From the NCBI GenBank assembly GCA_029379385.1, contig CM055618.1, positions 15,973,071-16,037,070 of the forward strand: DNA of 64,000 nt. The letters are read 5' to 3'. Every line of letters begins with the position of its first letter. Within the stretch, counting starts at the first letter, position 1. The notes beneath the pieces are model-generated. The model was not told the origin of the DNA, did not search any database, and worked only from the letters and a program-made list of their open reading frames with translations. Below are positions 1 to 12,562 of the stretch, piece by piece. This stretch comes from Quillaja saponaria (taxonomy: Eukaryota; Streptophyta; Magnoliopsida; Fabales; Quillajaceae). Made by a program: the position numbers and the translations under genes.

Positions 1-1881
1 AGTTAGTTACATAGGGATATTTCAGTACTTTACTCTTAGGAGTTTATATATATCATAGGTTGTAATTGTTATGAATATACAACAAGATTTTCTCCTAAAT
101 TCCTTCACATACATCTGTGACTTGTGTAAATCCTTACTGTAGTTGCTTCCATTATAATCATCATCATCATTAGTATCAATCTCATAGTCAGCATTTAGTT
201 CAGAAATAACTGTCTGTGTAACTTATTAAGATTTGAATTTGCTTCATGATCTCAAATTGCTTGTCGTACTGATATTATTCAGTAAACCTGATGCTATACT
301 TGTAGAGTATTTGTTGTTGTGGAATATAATTGGTGAAAAATAGAAGCAAGCTTTTAAGTTGTATGTTGGAACTCTGTAGACAGTTGTTAAGCGTTATTTA
401 AGACTACAAATACTCTGAATCTTGATTTTTCATTTTGGCCTTTTGTCGTTGCATTAAGCCATTTAGGTGTTGTATATGTATATCTCTTGTCAAGGGGAAG
501 ATCCCATTTTGGTGAGTTTTAATAAAAAATTTACTCGTGAGCTGGAGAAAAAGAAGTTCCTTTGGACTTACATATAATGTGATATGTTCAGAGGAAAAAA
601 AAAAAGGAGTTATATTGTATGTTTATTAATTTTGATCATATATATGTGTGTATGAAGGATTGGGAGTTGGTTTGAGCACTAGTGGGGAGTGAAGGAAGAA
701 TCTCCTGTCACGATTTATAATATCTAATTCTAAGACAGATAAACAAAGACTGGCTTTTTAGATTTTATAGGTTTTTGGTTAAGTAGCACTAAGATCGAAT
801 TTGTATTCTGTAATTTTAGAAAGAATAGAAATGATGTGGGTTTTATTAGGATTGTAAGGTTAATAAATGTCTAAGTGGGAGTATTTTCAATATTTTTCTT
901 AGTGATTCAAAAGGGTGCTGTGGTTGAAAGGGATGGAATTGGGGCTTGAATCCTTGATGAGTTTGCAAATGGCTAAAAGGTAATTACATGTCATAAAAGG
1001 TACAAAAAATTTGGCTATGACACATGTAATTTTGTCCATTGATTCTTCGTCGGATGTCCCAAATTTTTGTCTAGCTTGATAAAGCCATTGCATTAGATTT
1101 TTTAATTATCTTTAATTACCTCTGAATATAAAATTTTAAAACTAGGTTATGGGAAATTCAAGAAAGTTAGATTTTTTAAATCAAGTGAAAGAGCAATTAA
1201 TGATGTCTCCTTAAAAGGTTGGATTTTTAGAATGGGATGAAGGAAGTGAGAAATAACATGTCAATGATTTAATGTGACAGATGTAAGAGTGTCGAGTTAA
1301 TAGGTAGGAATTATTCACCAATAGTAGGTGTCAGTTTGAAGAAAAGATAAGGAAGGATGTAAATGGGGGTTGGAGATGTACAGAATAAATATGCAATCAT
1401 GCAAAATGCTTACTCAAATGAGAGAAAGAAAAACAAGAATGGAATGAAAAAGCTGATAAATAAATATGTGCTTACTTAACTGTCCGCACTGAATGTATTG
1501 ACGGGGATTTTTGAAATATTTATGACAGAGAAGATTCTGATAAAAATTAAATGTGTTCAAAGATGTACTGAATATAGGAATTGATTTAATGTATAAGGTT
1601 TTAATTGATAATTACTGTGAAGCTTAAGGCATATTCCAATTCAATTATGATTTCTGAAGTCTCTTTGGTTTGCGTTTATTGCTTCCTTTTGAGAATGAAC
1701 AATACACTTGGCTTTTAATATAATGATCAACTAAGACTTAGCCTTGTACATTTTCTGTTGTTACTTGTTAGCAAGTGAACTTACACATGAATTGTGCTTC
1801 TGATGGAATGACCAACATATTAGACTTGTTCATTTTTTTTGTTAGCAATGTGAAATTAATGGCTATAAAAAACTTTTATAG
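1..1881. other. Left-edge noncoding sequence, probably intron of the MORC gene
   Basis: AT-rich sequence with no convincing long exon. A 45-base candidate exon at 467-511 lies between a TTTAG acceptor and a perfect GTGAGT donor. Its reading phase would join directly to the exon at 1882, making a TGG codon across the junction. Short chance ORFs such as the one on the minus strand at 899-1093 have no recognisable family signature. The most likely reading is introns at the 5' side of the MORC gene, whose start is outside the window. Confidence 0.5.
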
Positions 1882-4800
1882 GCCCGATCGATGGAACTGC
1901 GAGGAAATAGTGCGAAAGTCAAAGATAAATATTCCTTCAGGACTACCTCAATTTTCATTATGCCCTGCTACAGAGAATCAACGTGACCTGATGGAGTGGG
2001 AAAGGTTTTTGAATCACCTGCAGAACTTTGATAAGGTATTGGATTATTGTTTGATAAGTGTTCCATTTTTCTTTGTGCTTGTTTTTTATTTATGCCTGAA
2101 AAATGTTACTTGTAATGCAGTCATTTAATTGGGTTGTCTTTTTAAGAGGCTGGTTCTTTTTTCTTTTTTCTTTTTTTTTTCACTGTCTTTTCAATTTCCA
2201 TTCTATAATATGTATTTAGTACAAGTGGACAAGTTTCCCTTTTTATGAGAGACAAAATTTTTAAAGGATATTAAGCAAGTTCTTTGTTTCCACCATGCTA
2301 GATCAATATCATTTGTTTAACAAGTTTTTTGTTGAGGGTGGACCTAAATTGGTTTTGGGCTTTTGGCATTTCCGTGAAAACCCTGATCAAGTGGTTATAG
2401 ATTTTTGTTAGAAAACATACTGTGTATGCTTGTTATTTGACCACATTTGTTATTATAAAGTATAAAAGTTGTTTTGTTTTGTGACATTGGATATCATCTG
2501 GGAGGATATAAACTTGTCAAGTTTTTCAGTGACTCCAAATTGATTATGAAAATTATAGGGTAAAAAATAAATGCCAAATGATTGAGAATGAGGTTAGCTC
2601 ATTCGGGGTGGAAGGAAGCTACGAGGCCATGGCTTTATTTTATTTATTATATGTAGTACAGCCAAGTTTTGAGGATTTTATTTTTTCTGTACTGTAGGCA
2701 TTTCTTTAATTTGGTATATGGTCAGTTGGTCACTATCTTCTTGAAAACTTGGTTTTGTTAAACCATTTAAAAGTTTTGATGTACTTGTAACTGTTTATTA
2801 TTATATCAGTATAAGGCTATAAGCAATTAACTGTTTCATAAACTACTAGATTCCAGAATTAATGAGCTATTATTGTGGGAAATCTTATTTGATATTTGAC
2901 TCACTAGCCATATGTAGTTTGATGATTTTGAATTGGCTAAACCTACTTGTGAACTTGATCATGATGAACTTTCTTAATCCTGATTGCGGAGGTTGTCCAG
3001 GGGCAGATTCTGAGTTAATTGAGGGCGTCTAATAGACTTTATGCAGAATGGTAGACTTAGTCAATGAATGGAATCATGTAAAATCATAAAATTAGGTTCA
3101 GGGTGTTGGTCCAGGTGGTTCCACAGTATTTTCTTATTCAGATTTTTGTAGTAAAAAAGGAATTTTTCAAGGAAGAGACGCGAAAAGAAATTGTATGTTA
3201 TAAATTACTCATTTTGGTCGGCTTTGATCATTGTGATTGAGGCCCCTTTATATTAATGCTGCTTTCCCTTTCTTTGTCTCATTTACTTCCATAAATGGTT
3301 TCATTTATTTTGGAGAGAAGAAAAACTTTCTAACTAGTCTTCTTTATTTTTTAAGATGGGGGACTATATCTTTCTCTCACTTGGTTCTTGCAAGAAAAGT
3401 TTTGGACACAAGTATATCTTTCTCTCACTTGGTTATATTTAAAAGATTGATTATCCTTTTCCAGGTTGCTATTGCAAAATTTGAGCTGTACAAGTTTTAC
3501 ATACTGCCTCCTAATGAAGTCACAGCTTATAGCCAAGTCAGAGTTGCTTATTGGGTGGGGGAAGCAAGTAATCTTGATGATCGTTCGAGGGACTGCGAAT
3601 CAAGTGGGCATCTTTTTCTTTTTTTAATGGTTCCCATGTCTATTGATTGATGTAAATCATATGATACTACCCTTATCTATATTCTATAGATGATCTTTGG
3701 TAGTTTTCTCTGGTATATTAATCAGACAGTAGACACTGTTCTTTCAATTTCAGTTATCCGGATATAGAATCATTGGGTTTCAACCTTACCTGTAGCTATA
3801 GATCTCTTATTATCTTTCATGCATCAAAATGATGCAAATGAAATTCTGCATCTAATAATTGCTTCTGCAAGCATTTTACTAGTGCGGAATATGGATACCC
3901 CTGACAAAAGGCTCTGCCTCAGGTTCTCATCTGGTGGAGTGCACTGGTGGATCAGATGCACCTAAGATAGGAAGAGTACCAGAAACTGGTGAATATAATC
4001 ACTCTCCCTGCAAGTTTTCTCAGCCCCGTGTTGTAAAGCAGGAGCCATTGCAGAAAAACTATGCACAGACAGACCCAAGTTACTTGAAGACTCTTGCTCA
4101 CAACCATTCTGGATGGATTTTTGGTGGAATAGCTGAGCTTGTTGACAACTCCAGAGATGCTAAAGCAACTAAGTAGGTTTTTATTTTGTTTTCAGTCCTA
4201 ATCTACTATCTGCTTTGTTTTAGATTGTTTAGTTATTTACTTTCTGTCACTCTTAATAAAGTTTCTTTTCCTCTCAATAAAAAAATGTTCTTATTGTTCC
4301 ATTAGACTGTGAGTATGGGCCGGTCTGTCTTAGATGGATAAGGATTGTTTGCATTCAGCATTATAATGTGTATGTATGGAACAATATAACTTCTGGAAAA
4401 TTGAACTTGTTTGTATGGGTGTCGGTGTTTAATGGGATTGAATTTGTTGGAAAGAACTTGCTGAGACTTTAGCTATTCTATTGTGTTTTTTGACATTGGT
4501 TATTTTGGTAGAATGAGTTCTTGTGAGTGCTGGTAATTGGCATAAAGGACTGAAGTTATGAGAAGGATTTTGGGTTAATTTGGTCAAACTCAGACTTTTG
4601 TGGATGCCAGATTTTGATCATGGAATTATGAGTGAAAATTTTAGAAGATAATGTATGCAAATCACCTACATTGGTTGATCCTGGCATTATTTCTGTAAAT
4701 GTCTGAATAAAATTGATAAATTACATATGCTTATATAGGCTATTTGGACCACTGTTTCCCAATGGGACTTGGACTGTATATTGGATTCAAAAGCAACTAG

Positions 4801-7800
4801 AAAGTGTAACAACTTCTACTTCTTTGAATATTTTATATATTCATTAGTTTCTTTTGTTGAACTCACTTGTTTGGTATGATTTTAACAGGGTGGACATTTT
4901 CATAGATATGATATATTCCAAAAGAGCTGGAAAAGATATTCCAATGCTGTCAGTTATTGATGATGGTCTTGGGATGAACCATCGGGAGGTTGTGAAGATG
5001 GTATGTTTTGGTCACAAGCAGCCTGATGGAGACGATCCAGATCGTATTGGAAGATTTGGTATTGGATTCAAGGTGGTCCTTCCTCTGCTTGTGTTGCTTG
5101 AAAAACTTCATTAAGTAGTCTGTCAATGTTGATTTGGTCAAATTTACGTCGCCTGCCTTGCTTGCTGACAAAATTCACCATTGTTTTGGAAGCATTGATT
5201 TATTTTATTTTATTTTTCTTTCTGAAAATTCTTTTCCTTTCCCCTTTGTTGATTTTATCTACTCAGTTTGTATTTTGCTTTGGCACTAGGAAAGGGGGGG
5301 GGGGGGGGGGTGGATGGGACAAAATAATAGAAAGGAAAAGGAAACCTTTTGTCACAATTATGGATGGGATGCTGGTTATAATTTTGAACTTGAAATTTCT
5401 TACAGAGGAGCCTATTAGTTGTAGTGATAAGGCAATGATATTGAAACATTTCAAGAAGTTGTTATGGAAAATACAGTGGTAGGATCATATAAAGTATCTT
5501 TTATTTCTAAATTTTCTTTATTTAACTTGTGGTTATACAGGATTTGTTGCAGTCTCTGCAACTGTTGTTTAGTTGATCAATAAGCCTTGATATTACATTT
5601 GTGAACTTATCAAGAGCTATTAAGTGGAACAATCTATGGTGGTAGAGCATGTTTTACAAAAGTTCTATGGTTCCAAATGCTTCTAGTACCTAACTTCGGA
5701 GTAATTTGAGTTAATTCTTCTTAGTACTGTTACTCCGGCTACTGTTCTTTGCATATTCTAGTTGTTACTTGTTACTGACATCTTCTTTATGCTAACTTAT
5801 GTTGTATTTACAAATGTTTCTTTTTTCCTTTTATGGGTCAACAGTGAAGCTGATGTATCTTCTTTCCGCTTATTTGTTTCTTTATTTTCTGCATTGTTTG
5901 TGCGAATGAAATCTTGAAGTCATGGTTTTTATATAAATCTCAGAGTGGAGCGATGAGACTTGGCAGAGATGTTTTGGTTCTAACCCAGACTGCTAATTCC
6001 AGATCTATAGCATTTCTTTCACAATCTTTAAATGACGGGAAAGATGTATGTTTTTTTCATCCTTGGAGTTTATTATTCTTCTACTTCTACTACTACTATA
6101 AGTTTATAAATTATAATTGTTCTTGAATGGGCAGAGTAGAACCAAACAGATTTCTATTTTCATTAGTTTTACTGCTTATTTGTTTCATTTTATTGGATGC
6201 TGCAGAATGTTGAGATCCCCATAGTTAGCTACCGTCGACAAGGACAGTTTATGGAAGTTGATACAAGCGTTCAGTCTGAAGTTTTGGCAAAATACAATTT
6301 AAAAGCCATCCAGGAGTTCTCACCATTTAATAAGTATCTTATTGGCGAAAAAGCAGGCCTATTTTGTGACCATACTGGAACACATATATTCATATGGAAT
6401 CTGGATGAATGGGGATCAAATTATTATCTAGAGTGGCATAACGGTTTGAATGGTGGTAGCTCTTTCCACCATGGTGACATATTGATCCGCTCTAGAAGGA
6501 TTCGTTCTCGTCCAGGCCAAATCAGTCAACAGGTTTGGCATCTTCTTGGTGCTTATTCTCAACTAATATCTAGATTATATCATGCTTCCTCTGTTTTCCA
6601 GGTTCCATTGGATTATTCACTTCGATCTTATTTAGAAGTTATCTTCTTAGTTCCAAGAATGAAGATATATGTTCAAGGTTCACTGGTAATTGCATGCTTT
6701 CTTTGTGCTTAGCTGCTATATGTTATTCCCAAGTAGATAAAGATAGTAGATGTTGTTTGTGTTTGCCTAGTTCCACTGTGATTATTGGCTTGAACTTTGT
6801 GCAGGTTAGAAGTCGACCATTGGCAACATCCCTGACTAAAACTGTTGTGGAAACTGGTATTATCATGGAGAAACTTGCTAAGTTGACTCTTGGATTCTGT
6901 CAATTAGAATGGGAGCATGCAAATTGTGGAATATTTTTGTATTGGCATGGCCGCTTAATTGAGGTGAGTTGCTGGTTGACAATGCAAATTTAGCCATCAA
7001 TGGGTGTGGATGTTATCTTATTCATCGAGATGTATTTTGGGTTTTCTTTTCATATGTGACACACTGTCATATGATCGACATAGCAATGTTTTTTTATAGA
7101 AAGAAGAAATTTCATTAAGAGTGAGAGATTACAAAGTTGGAGGGCCAGAAATCCTCCTGAACAAAAGAAAAGGAAAACAACTGATAAAAAGAAAGGACAG
7201 GTTAGGACAAAAGCTCTCTCTAATCCGATGCATATTAGTCAAAGAAATACCCTGAAAAGCTCCTGTAGCAGTACACCAAAGAGAAGCCAATAATTAATTG
7301 TACTTCATGTTATAATTTCTAAATTTTGACTTAATTTTTCTTAACCTCAAGTTTGATTAAAATGGAAGTTAACAGTTAATTGAAGAATGTGGCAAACGCT
7401 GTTTCAAACACACACTTACGGAATCATATGGATCTTCTGGCATGCTTGCTTGCACGTGCTAACTGACACGGAATCTATATCATATAACACAGTAGAAAGT
7501 GAACTGTAATTGAATTGTCAGTTGAGTAATTAGTAGTGAGAGGCAGCCATATAGTAGGGCATGATTGTGGTAATGAAACATCACGTATTGGAGCTACCTT
7601 GTACAAGAGATATTTTGAAATTAACCATGTGTCCTTGTTGTACTCACCTTTCCATATGACTACCTAATTGTGCATGCCTTTTCTTTCTTTTGTCTACCTT
7701 TCACAGGCTTACAAAAGAGTTGGGGGCATGGGCCACAACGGAGATGTTGGTCGTGGAGTGATTGGTGTCGTAGATGTCACTGATCTAATGGTATGCATAC

Positions 7801-10800
7801 TGAAGTCTTCAAGAATTCAATATGTCGTTAAGCTACTACACCCCCTTCCCCCCTTATAACCCAAATTGGATGCTGTGTTCAATAATTCCTGGAAAAACTG
7901 AAATGTAATTGTAGTAAATTTTGTACATTTCTTTGGTAAGTTTACAGTTTCCCGAAGAAATTCTTATGTATTCAGATTAAGTGCTTGTAGTTATAATTAG
8001 TACTGTTATTTGCTCGTTAAATCTTTCAAATATTAGGTCACACAGGAAATGGGCACATGTTTCATAAATGAATGGTTTTGAGGGAATTAGTAGGTTGACA
8101 CAACTTGTTGTGAATTGATCCTACAAAACATAAATGAAAATAAATAATGCCCCCCAAAGGTTCCAGGAATAAGGGAGAATATTCTCATGAAAAATCAAAA
8201 GCTTTTCCAGGAAAAAAAAAGGGATCCTAGACCAGTCGTCTGCACTTGGAAAGATGACAACATTTGTCATCTTATTCAAACTTCCTTTCTCTTTTCCCAC
8301 TTCTTCCCTCTTAGTATGTTCCCCTCTACTGCTGTCTATCTCATTGTTTCCACCAGTGACAGATAATAGGCTTTTGGATAAATAAGTGTCATTTAATGAA
8401 AATAAATTAACACGTGGATGTTTCCAATTCCTTTTTCTGAGATACTTTTTTCTTTCTTTCGCTTCATGCCAACACCTAGGCAACTTATCTTTCTTTTAAA
8501 TGTTTTTCTAACTGTTTCTCTCAGGAAACTTATTAAGGTGCTATACTTTCTTTCTTTTTTTCTTTTTCTTTTTTTACATTAAGTGCAATGTATTGTTTTG
8601 ATTGTGGTGATTTATAATTAATGAGTTGTTGTATATTTTAAATGCCATCTACCTTAATTATTGCAGATTAAGTGCTTAACAAGTGTTATTAGGGAACTAG
8701 TTAAGAAAACCCTTCTGTGACATTCTCCCTCCGGTTTGAATATGTTTACGTATATATGTATATCATATGTCCTTATCCGGATTAAAATGAAGTTAGAAAT
8801 TCAATAACTTGCTAATCAACAAGCTTACTCAGTCACAAAACTTAGTAATCAGTTGCTTTTTTCTGTCAAAAGCAATCCCTCTTCTTCGCAACATTTGAGC
8901 TTTTTCTCCCTTGTGCCCTTCCTGCTACAGAATGATGGAAATGGTCGTGTCTGGGTGCATAACAACAAGCAAGGATTCCAAGACTGCGAACAGTATTTAC
9001 TTCTAGAAAAGTGGCTGGGTAGAAAGGCAGATGAATATTGGGACAGCAATTTTGATTCACTTAAGTTGGTAATTCTCGTACTCCTTAAGTTGTTAATGAA
9101 ATGATGATGTTGTTATGAATGTCGTTGTTGTCACATGCCTTAATTCTTCTCATTTCCTGTAAGTGGACTGCTGTATCTGGTGATTTACTTTTCATTGGTT
9201 ATTATGAAAGGAATAGTATGTCAAATGTTAAATGTGAATAACATGATTTCTTTTAATGTAATATCTATATTTGAATATCGGCATATAGTTTAATCATGGA
9301 TACTGGGTCATAATTAAATGGATAAATATAGCTTTCTTTTCCTCTTTATAGTATGCAACAACTCTATTTAAGGATTGTGCTGAACTTCATTAACTACTTC
9401 TATCTGTTTTCTAGAAAAAATATAATTGTCTCTACAAACCCGACCAAGAATGGGTGCAGTGTGACAAGTGCAGAAAGTGGAGGATGTTGAGCTCTGGCTT
9501 TGACAGTACAACATTACCTATGGAGTGGTAGGTTGTCACATGTTAAAAGATCTGGTTCATTGATATTTTGTTGGAATCTTGTGCATGGATCCTCCCATGC
9601 AATCTATAATTTGACATGTGTTTCAGGAAGTTAAATATGCTGTTTTAGAATTCAATATACTTTGTTACACATCTATCTTGGAGGATGGGGTAATACATTA
9701 TCCATTATACATACATACATACATACATATATATATATATATCCTAAGTCTTGTGATTTCAGAAGTTACCATCTCAGATCCAGAATAATTCCTTTATTTA
9801 CATAAAATTGTATAGAACATTTGTTTGGGCTAGCTCTAAAAAATTTCCTCACGCTGATTCAGCAGGGAAAAGTATATTTGAATTTGAAATAAAGGGCAAT
9901 ATAGTAAAGTGAACAACCAGTACCCTTGACTTTCCCAAGAGTGTCATTTTTGGTGGGGACTGGGGACAACTCAAGTCAAAATGAGAAAAGTGACAAATCC
10001 AATAGTATAAAGTGAGTAAATTATTTTTGATGATTTGATTTTTGGAAGCTAGCTTTTGTCACACCCCAAGACCTAGGCTTTATGAAACCTCAATCATTAG
10101 ATTTTTAGATGGGAATTTGAACAACATTTTCTTAGTTAATACAGTGCCTTATTTTGTATGGTATAGTAGGATGGTTACTCTATATGTAATGAACAGGAAA
10201 GGAAGCTGTTTGATCTTGAGCTGCCATATCTAGCAATAGAAAGTAAAGATATGACATAGTTGGAGAAATTGGTTGAAATTTTAGAATGGTTATTCTGTCG
10301 GATAAGTTACAACGAGGGAGAGTACCAAGAATCTATGGCTTTGAAAAGAACATCATGGGAGATATGATACATGTGCTTTGTACATGAAATTGCATGGACA
10401 ATATTTTGACAACATGGCTGAAGAAATTAAGTAGGTGCGAACATACCAGCACTAATGTACTAGATCCCATAAGAACTCCACAGTTAAGCATGCTTGGGCA
10501 AGAGTAGTACTAGGATGGGTGACCTCCTGGAAGCTCTTATGTTGCACCCCTCCTTTTAACTCTGCCCGAGTTTACTTTGTCGGTCATAAGCCACGGGATA
10601 AAGGAAGAAGGGTTGCGATAGGTTAACGGTCAACATAAAATTAGTCAAACCTTACGAGATGAATCCTTACCGAATCCCTAATTAGTTTGGGGTTTAAGGA
10701 CTTAGTTGAGTTGGTTCAGTTGGTTGGAGACATTAAGTAATACTATTGGAACATTCTAAGTGCCAAGGAAACTGTTCTATAAAGAATTGGGGAGAAATTT

Positions 10801-12562
10801 GAGATGCTCTAACTTCTACTATTTTGAGGCTATGATGCCTCACTTAATTAATAAGGCCAAGGTCTCGGGGGTTACAACTTTGTTGGATATAATCAAGTAG
10901 GTAAGTAATAAAGAAACAGATTTGCAAGAGAATCACTGTCTGTGATTGTTAAATTTGTTTGCCTTATTATTTAGTTGCCCGTTCAAAAATATATGTATAT
11001 TCTGACTTCTGAGCATATATTGTTATACCAGGTTCTGTTATATGGAGCCTTTCAAAGGATCTTGTAGAACTCCTGAACAAAAGGCTGAACCTGGAGTAAT
11101 CATAGTTTCTGCAAAGCGATCTGGATATGATTGTGAACAGATGTATAACTGTAAATACATGATGGATGTTACAAATGCATCTGACGCATCAGAAGGTAAG
11201 TCCATATTGTGTCTATGATTCCAACATCCTTGTTTTATAACATAATTTGGTGTCATTGATTAAAGCTGTGGACCTATATAATATATACTTTACAATCAAA
11301 TAGGAGTGTGGGTCAAACCCTAATATTGGGTATCTCCTTTCAAATTAATTTGGGTGAACTTAATTAAGAAACATTGATCAAAATGCTTTGGCTCATTTAT
11401 ATCCCTTGTCCGTTCCCTGTCTCATGTAATTGGGCAACAATGTGAATTTTATTGGTCACATCATCTGGTTGTAATCTTTTTCTCACCACACTTCATTTAT
11501 GCATCATAAGGTGAATATTCCACATGGATTTTTTCCTTATCTGATTTCATGCATGTAATTTTGTCTCTAGCATGTAGAGCGGGCCCTAGTTCCATATCTC
11601 TACCACTTTGGAGGTCATTCCTGCTGTTAATTAAATAATATGTACAATTTGGCGTCTGCTATATCTGATAATGTTAAACTATTTACATATGCCCTTATTC
11701 TCCTTCAAGTGGTTGCTCCCCCACAATTTTGATGCTTAACAGACCTGACCCGTGAGGCAAGCAATGCTTCCCTGAATCTTTTCACTTGGAAAAATAAATA
11801 GATGAAAACGTTGAGAAGGTTAAAACTACCATTCTTAGGGATATATTGCAGACTCTAAGCTGAAAAAGAATTTGAAATACTATCCATAATCTGCATTTTA
11901 TTTTATTTGGTAATTTGGGTTCTATCCATCAGCTATGAGAATCCGATATTGTCCTTTTCACAAATATGTTTCTACTACTAATGTGCAAATTTTACCTGTA
12001 GTAAATGTAGTTGTGGGTAAAGATATATTCATTTCTTATTGTAGAAGAGGGTTAAGTGGTAACTTGAACTAATTCTATATATATTACAAGGTTGGAAATA
12101 TATTTTTATGTAGTTTAAACCTATGATTTGGGTTATGGTGTCATTGAGTATTGCTTCTATTTGAATACGTTCATTATTTTAGTTTGTTTAGAGGGCAAAA
12201 AAATCTTCATTTTTTATTACTTACTTTATTGGTAAGTATTACCAAAAAGGCACCAAGGTGGTGCAACTCATTTACTTCAAGTTCCTGCCCGGTTTTCTGC
12301 GGATTTTTGTTTGTTAGGAGTCAGGATCACGTGGTAATTGGAGTGCTTAGAGTCAGTCAATGATCTTAGGTCCAACTTAATAGTGTATTTATCCCATTAT
12401 ATCTATGTATGCAATGCCGCTTCATTTTTTCACTTGCTTTTATCATTGGCTTGTATAGGCAATGAAGATGACAAAGTGGCGGACACTGCTGAGGATGTCA
12501 GGCCTCCAGTACTGAAAAGGTTGAGAAAGGGACCAATAAGGGCTTGTAAGCAAGCTTCCTAG
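467..12562 (+). CDS. MORC-type GHKL ATPase with CW zinc finger (5' end missing)
   Basis: Predicted chromatin ATPase of the Microrchidia family, expected to act in the nucleus in gene or transposon silencing. Predicted exons are 1882-2035, 3465-3567, 3923-4172, 4889-5072, 5944-6045, 6206-6532, 6602-6685, 6805-6963, 7707-7790, 8931-9068, 9415-9527, 11032-11195 and 12459-12562; all join in frame, giving about 655 residues in the window. A phase-compatible mini-exon at 467-511 is tentative. GHKL ATPase motifs are visible: ELVDNSRDA (N box, 4135-4161), DDGLGM (about 4960) and [15 protein letters not shown] across the 5072/5944 junction. A CW zinc finger follows ([13 protein letters not shown], then [11 protein letters not shown]), split by the intron at 9528-11031. 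The tail is basic (LKRLRKGP) and ends at TAG 12560-12562. Before the ATPase, exons 1882-3567 encode a block that loosely resembles the end of a SPOC domain ([13 protein letters not shown]); this is an impression only. The start codon lies left of the window or in unrecognised upstream exons. Family call is firm; the paralogue is not assigned. Confidence 0.88.
3361..3438. repeat. Short direct duplication in an intron
   Basis: A stretch of about 22 bases (containing TATATCTTTCTCTCACTTGGTT, split here as TATATCTTTCTC and TCACTTGGTT) occurs twice with about 38 bases between copies, in the intron just upstream of the exon at 3465. It looks like a small local duplication. Confidence 0.6.
5073..5943 (+). 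other. 871 bp intron of the MORC gene with a long G run
   Basis: The intron lies between the GHKL exons at 4889-5072 and 5944-6045. It contains an uninterrupted run of 16 or so G residues near 5295-5311 flanked by A/G-rich sequence, then ordinary AT-rich intron sequence. Small ORFs here (5126-5482 and its antisense shadows) arise from the G run and have no family resemblance. The length of the G run is likely to be unreliable in the assembly. Confidence 0.7.
7079..7300. mobile_element. Probable degraded transposon fragment in MORC intron
   Basis: Within the intron 6964-7706, a moderately GC-richer stretch begins with an A-rich segment reading GAAATTTCATTAAGAGTGAG and continues as a block unlike the flanking AT-rich intron. 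Segments of this form (a TTTCATTAA motif next to a block with many AAAAG tracts) are common at the ends of plant LINE or SINE copies inserted in introns. No complete termini or target duplications were seen, so the class is uncertain. Confidence 0.35.
9700..9741. repeat. (CATA)n/(TA)n microsatellite
   Basis: A compound microsatellite of repeated CATA units runs into TA repeats in the intron between the two halves of the CW finger. Such tracts vary in length between individuals and are easily mis-sized by sequencing. Confidence 0.85.
10057..10876 (+). mobile_element. LTR-like unit carrying a 5S rRNA-like sequence
   Basis: The segment begins TGTCACACCCCAAGACCT and ends AGGTCTCGGGGGTTACA. These ends are near-perfect inverted complements and give the TG...CA form of a retrotransposon LTR. 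The flanking five bases are GCTTT on the left and ACTTT on the right, a 4/5 match consistent with a decayed 5 bp target duplication. Inside lies a near full-length 5S rRNA-like sequence (10433-10552). Cassandra TRIM retrotransposons are known for 5S sequences in their LTRs. However, their LTRs are usually only about 240-350 bp and would give two 5S copies in a full element, whereas only one is seen in ~820 bp. It is therefore best read as a solo LTR or a rearranged Cassandra-like unit. It sits in the MORC intron 9528-11031. Confidence 0.6.
10433..10552 (+). pseudogene. 5S rRNA-like sequence (dispersed copy)
   Basis: About 120 bases align by eye over the whole length of plant 5S rRNA. The beginning GGTGCGAACATACCAGCAC, the central AGTTAAGCATGCTTGGGC (internal promoter box A region) and GGATGGGTGACCTCCTGG (C box region) are well conserved. 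A T-run follows directly at 10553-10557, as at a Pol III terminator. It differs from the plant consensus by scattered substitutions and by a missing G after CTCCTGG. It is a single copy inside an LTR-like unit, not part of a 5S array, so it is unlikely to be a working 5S gene. Confidence 0.85.
12170..12420. other. Terminal MORC intron segment, possible repeat remnant
   Basis: The last intron (11196-12458) is mostly AT-rich. Around 12200-12330 it has a GC-richer patch preceded by a T-rich ATTGGTAAGTATTACC stretch, which looks like an old insertion. No coding capacity or clear termini were found. Confidence 0.3.

Noticed and set aside
3237..3464. Open frame extending the MORC exon at 3465 to the left
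   Set aside because: A strong TTTTCCAG acceptor ends at 3464 and the upstream peptide is Phe/Leu-rich intron-like translation.
5126..5482. 118-codon ORF spanning the G run
   Set aside because: Glycine run from the homopolymer, inside an intron with firm splice sites on both sides.
8121..8483. 120-codon ORF on the minus strand
   Set aside because: It lies wholly inside a MORC intron, is Lys/Glu- and Phe-rich with no family motif, and is probably chance or an old repeat.
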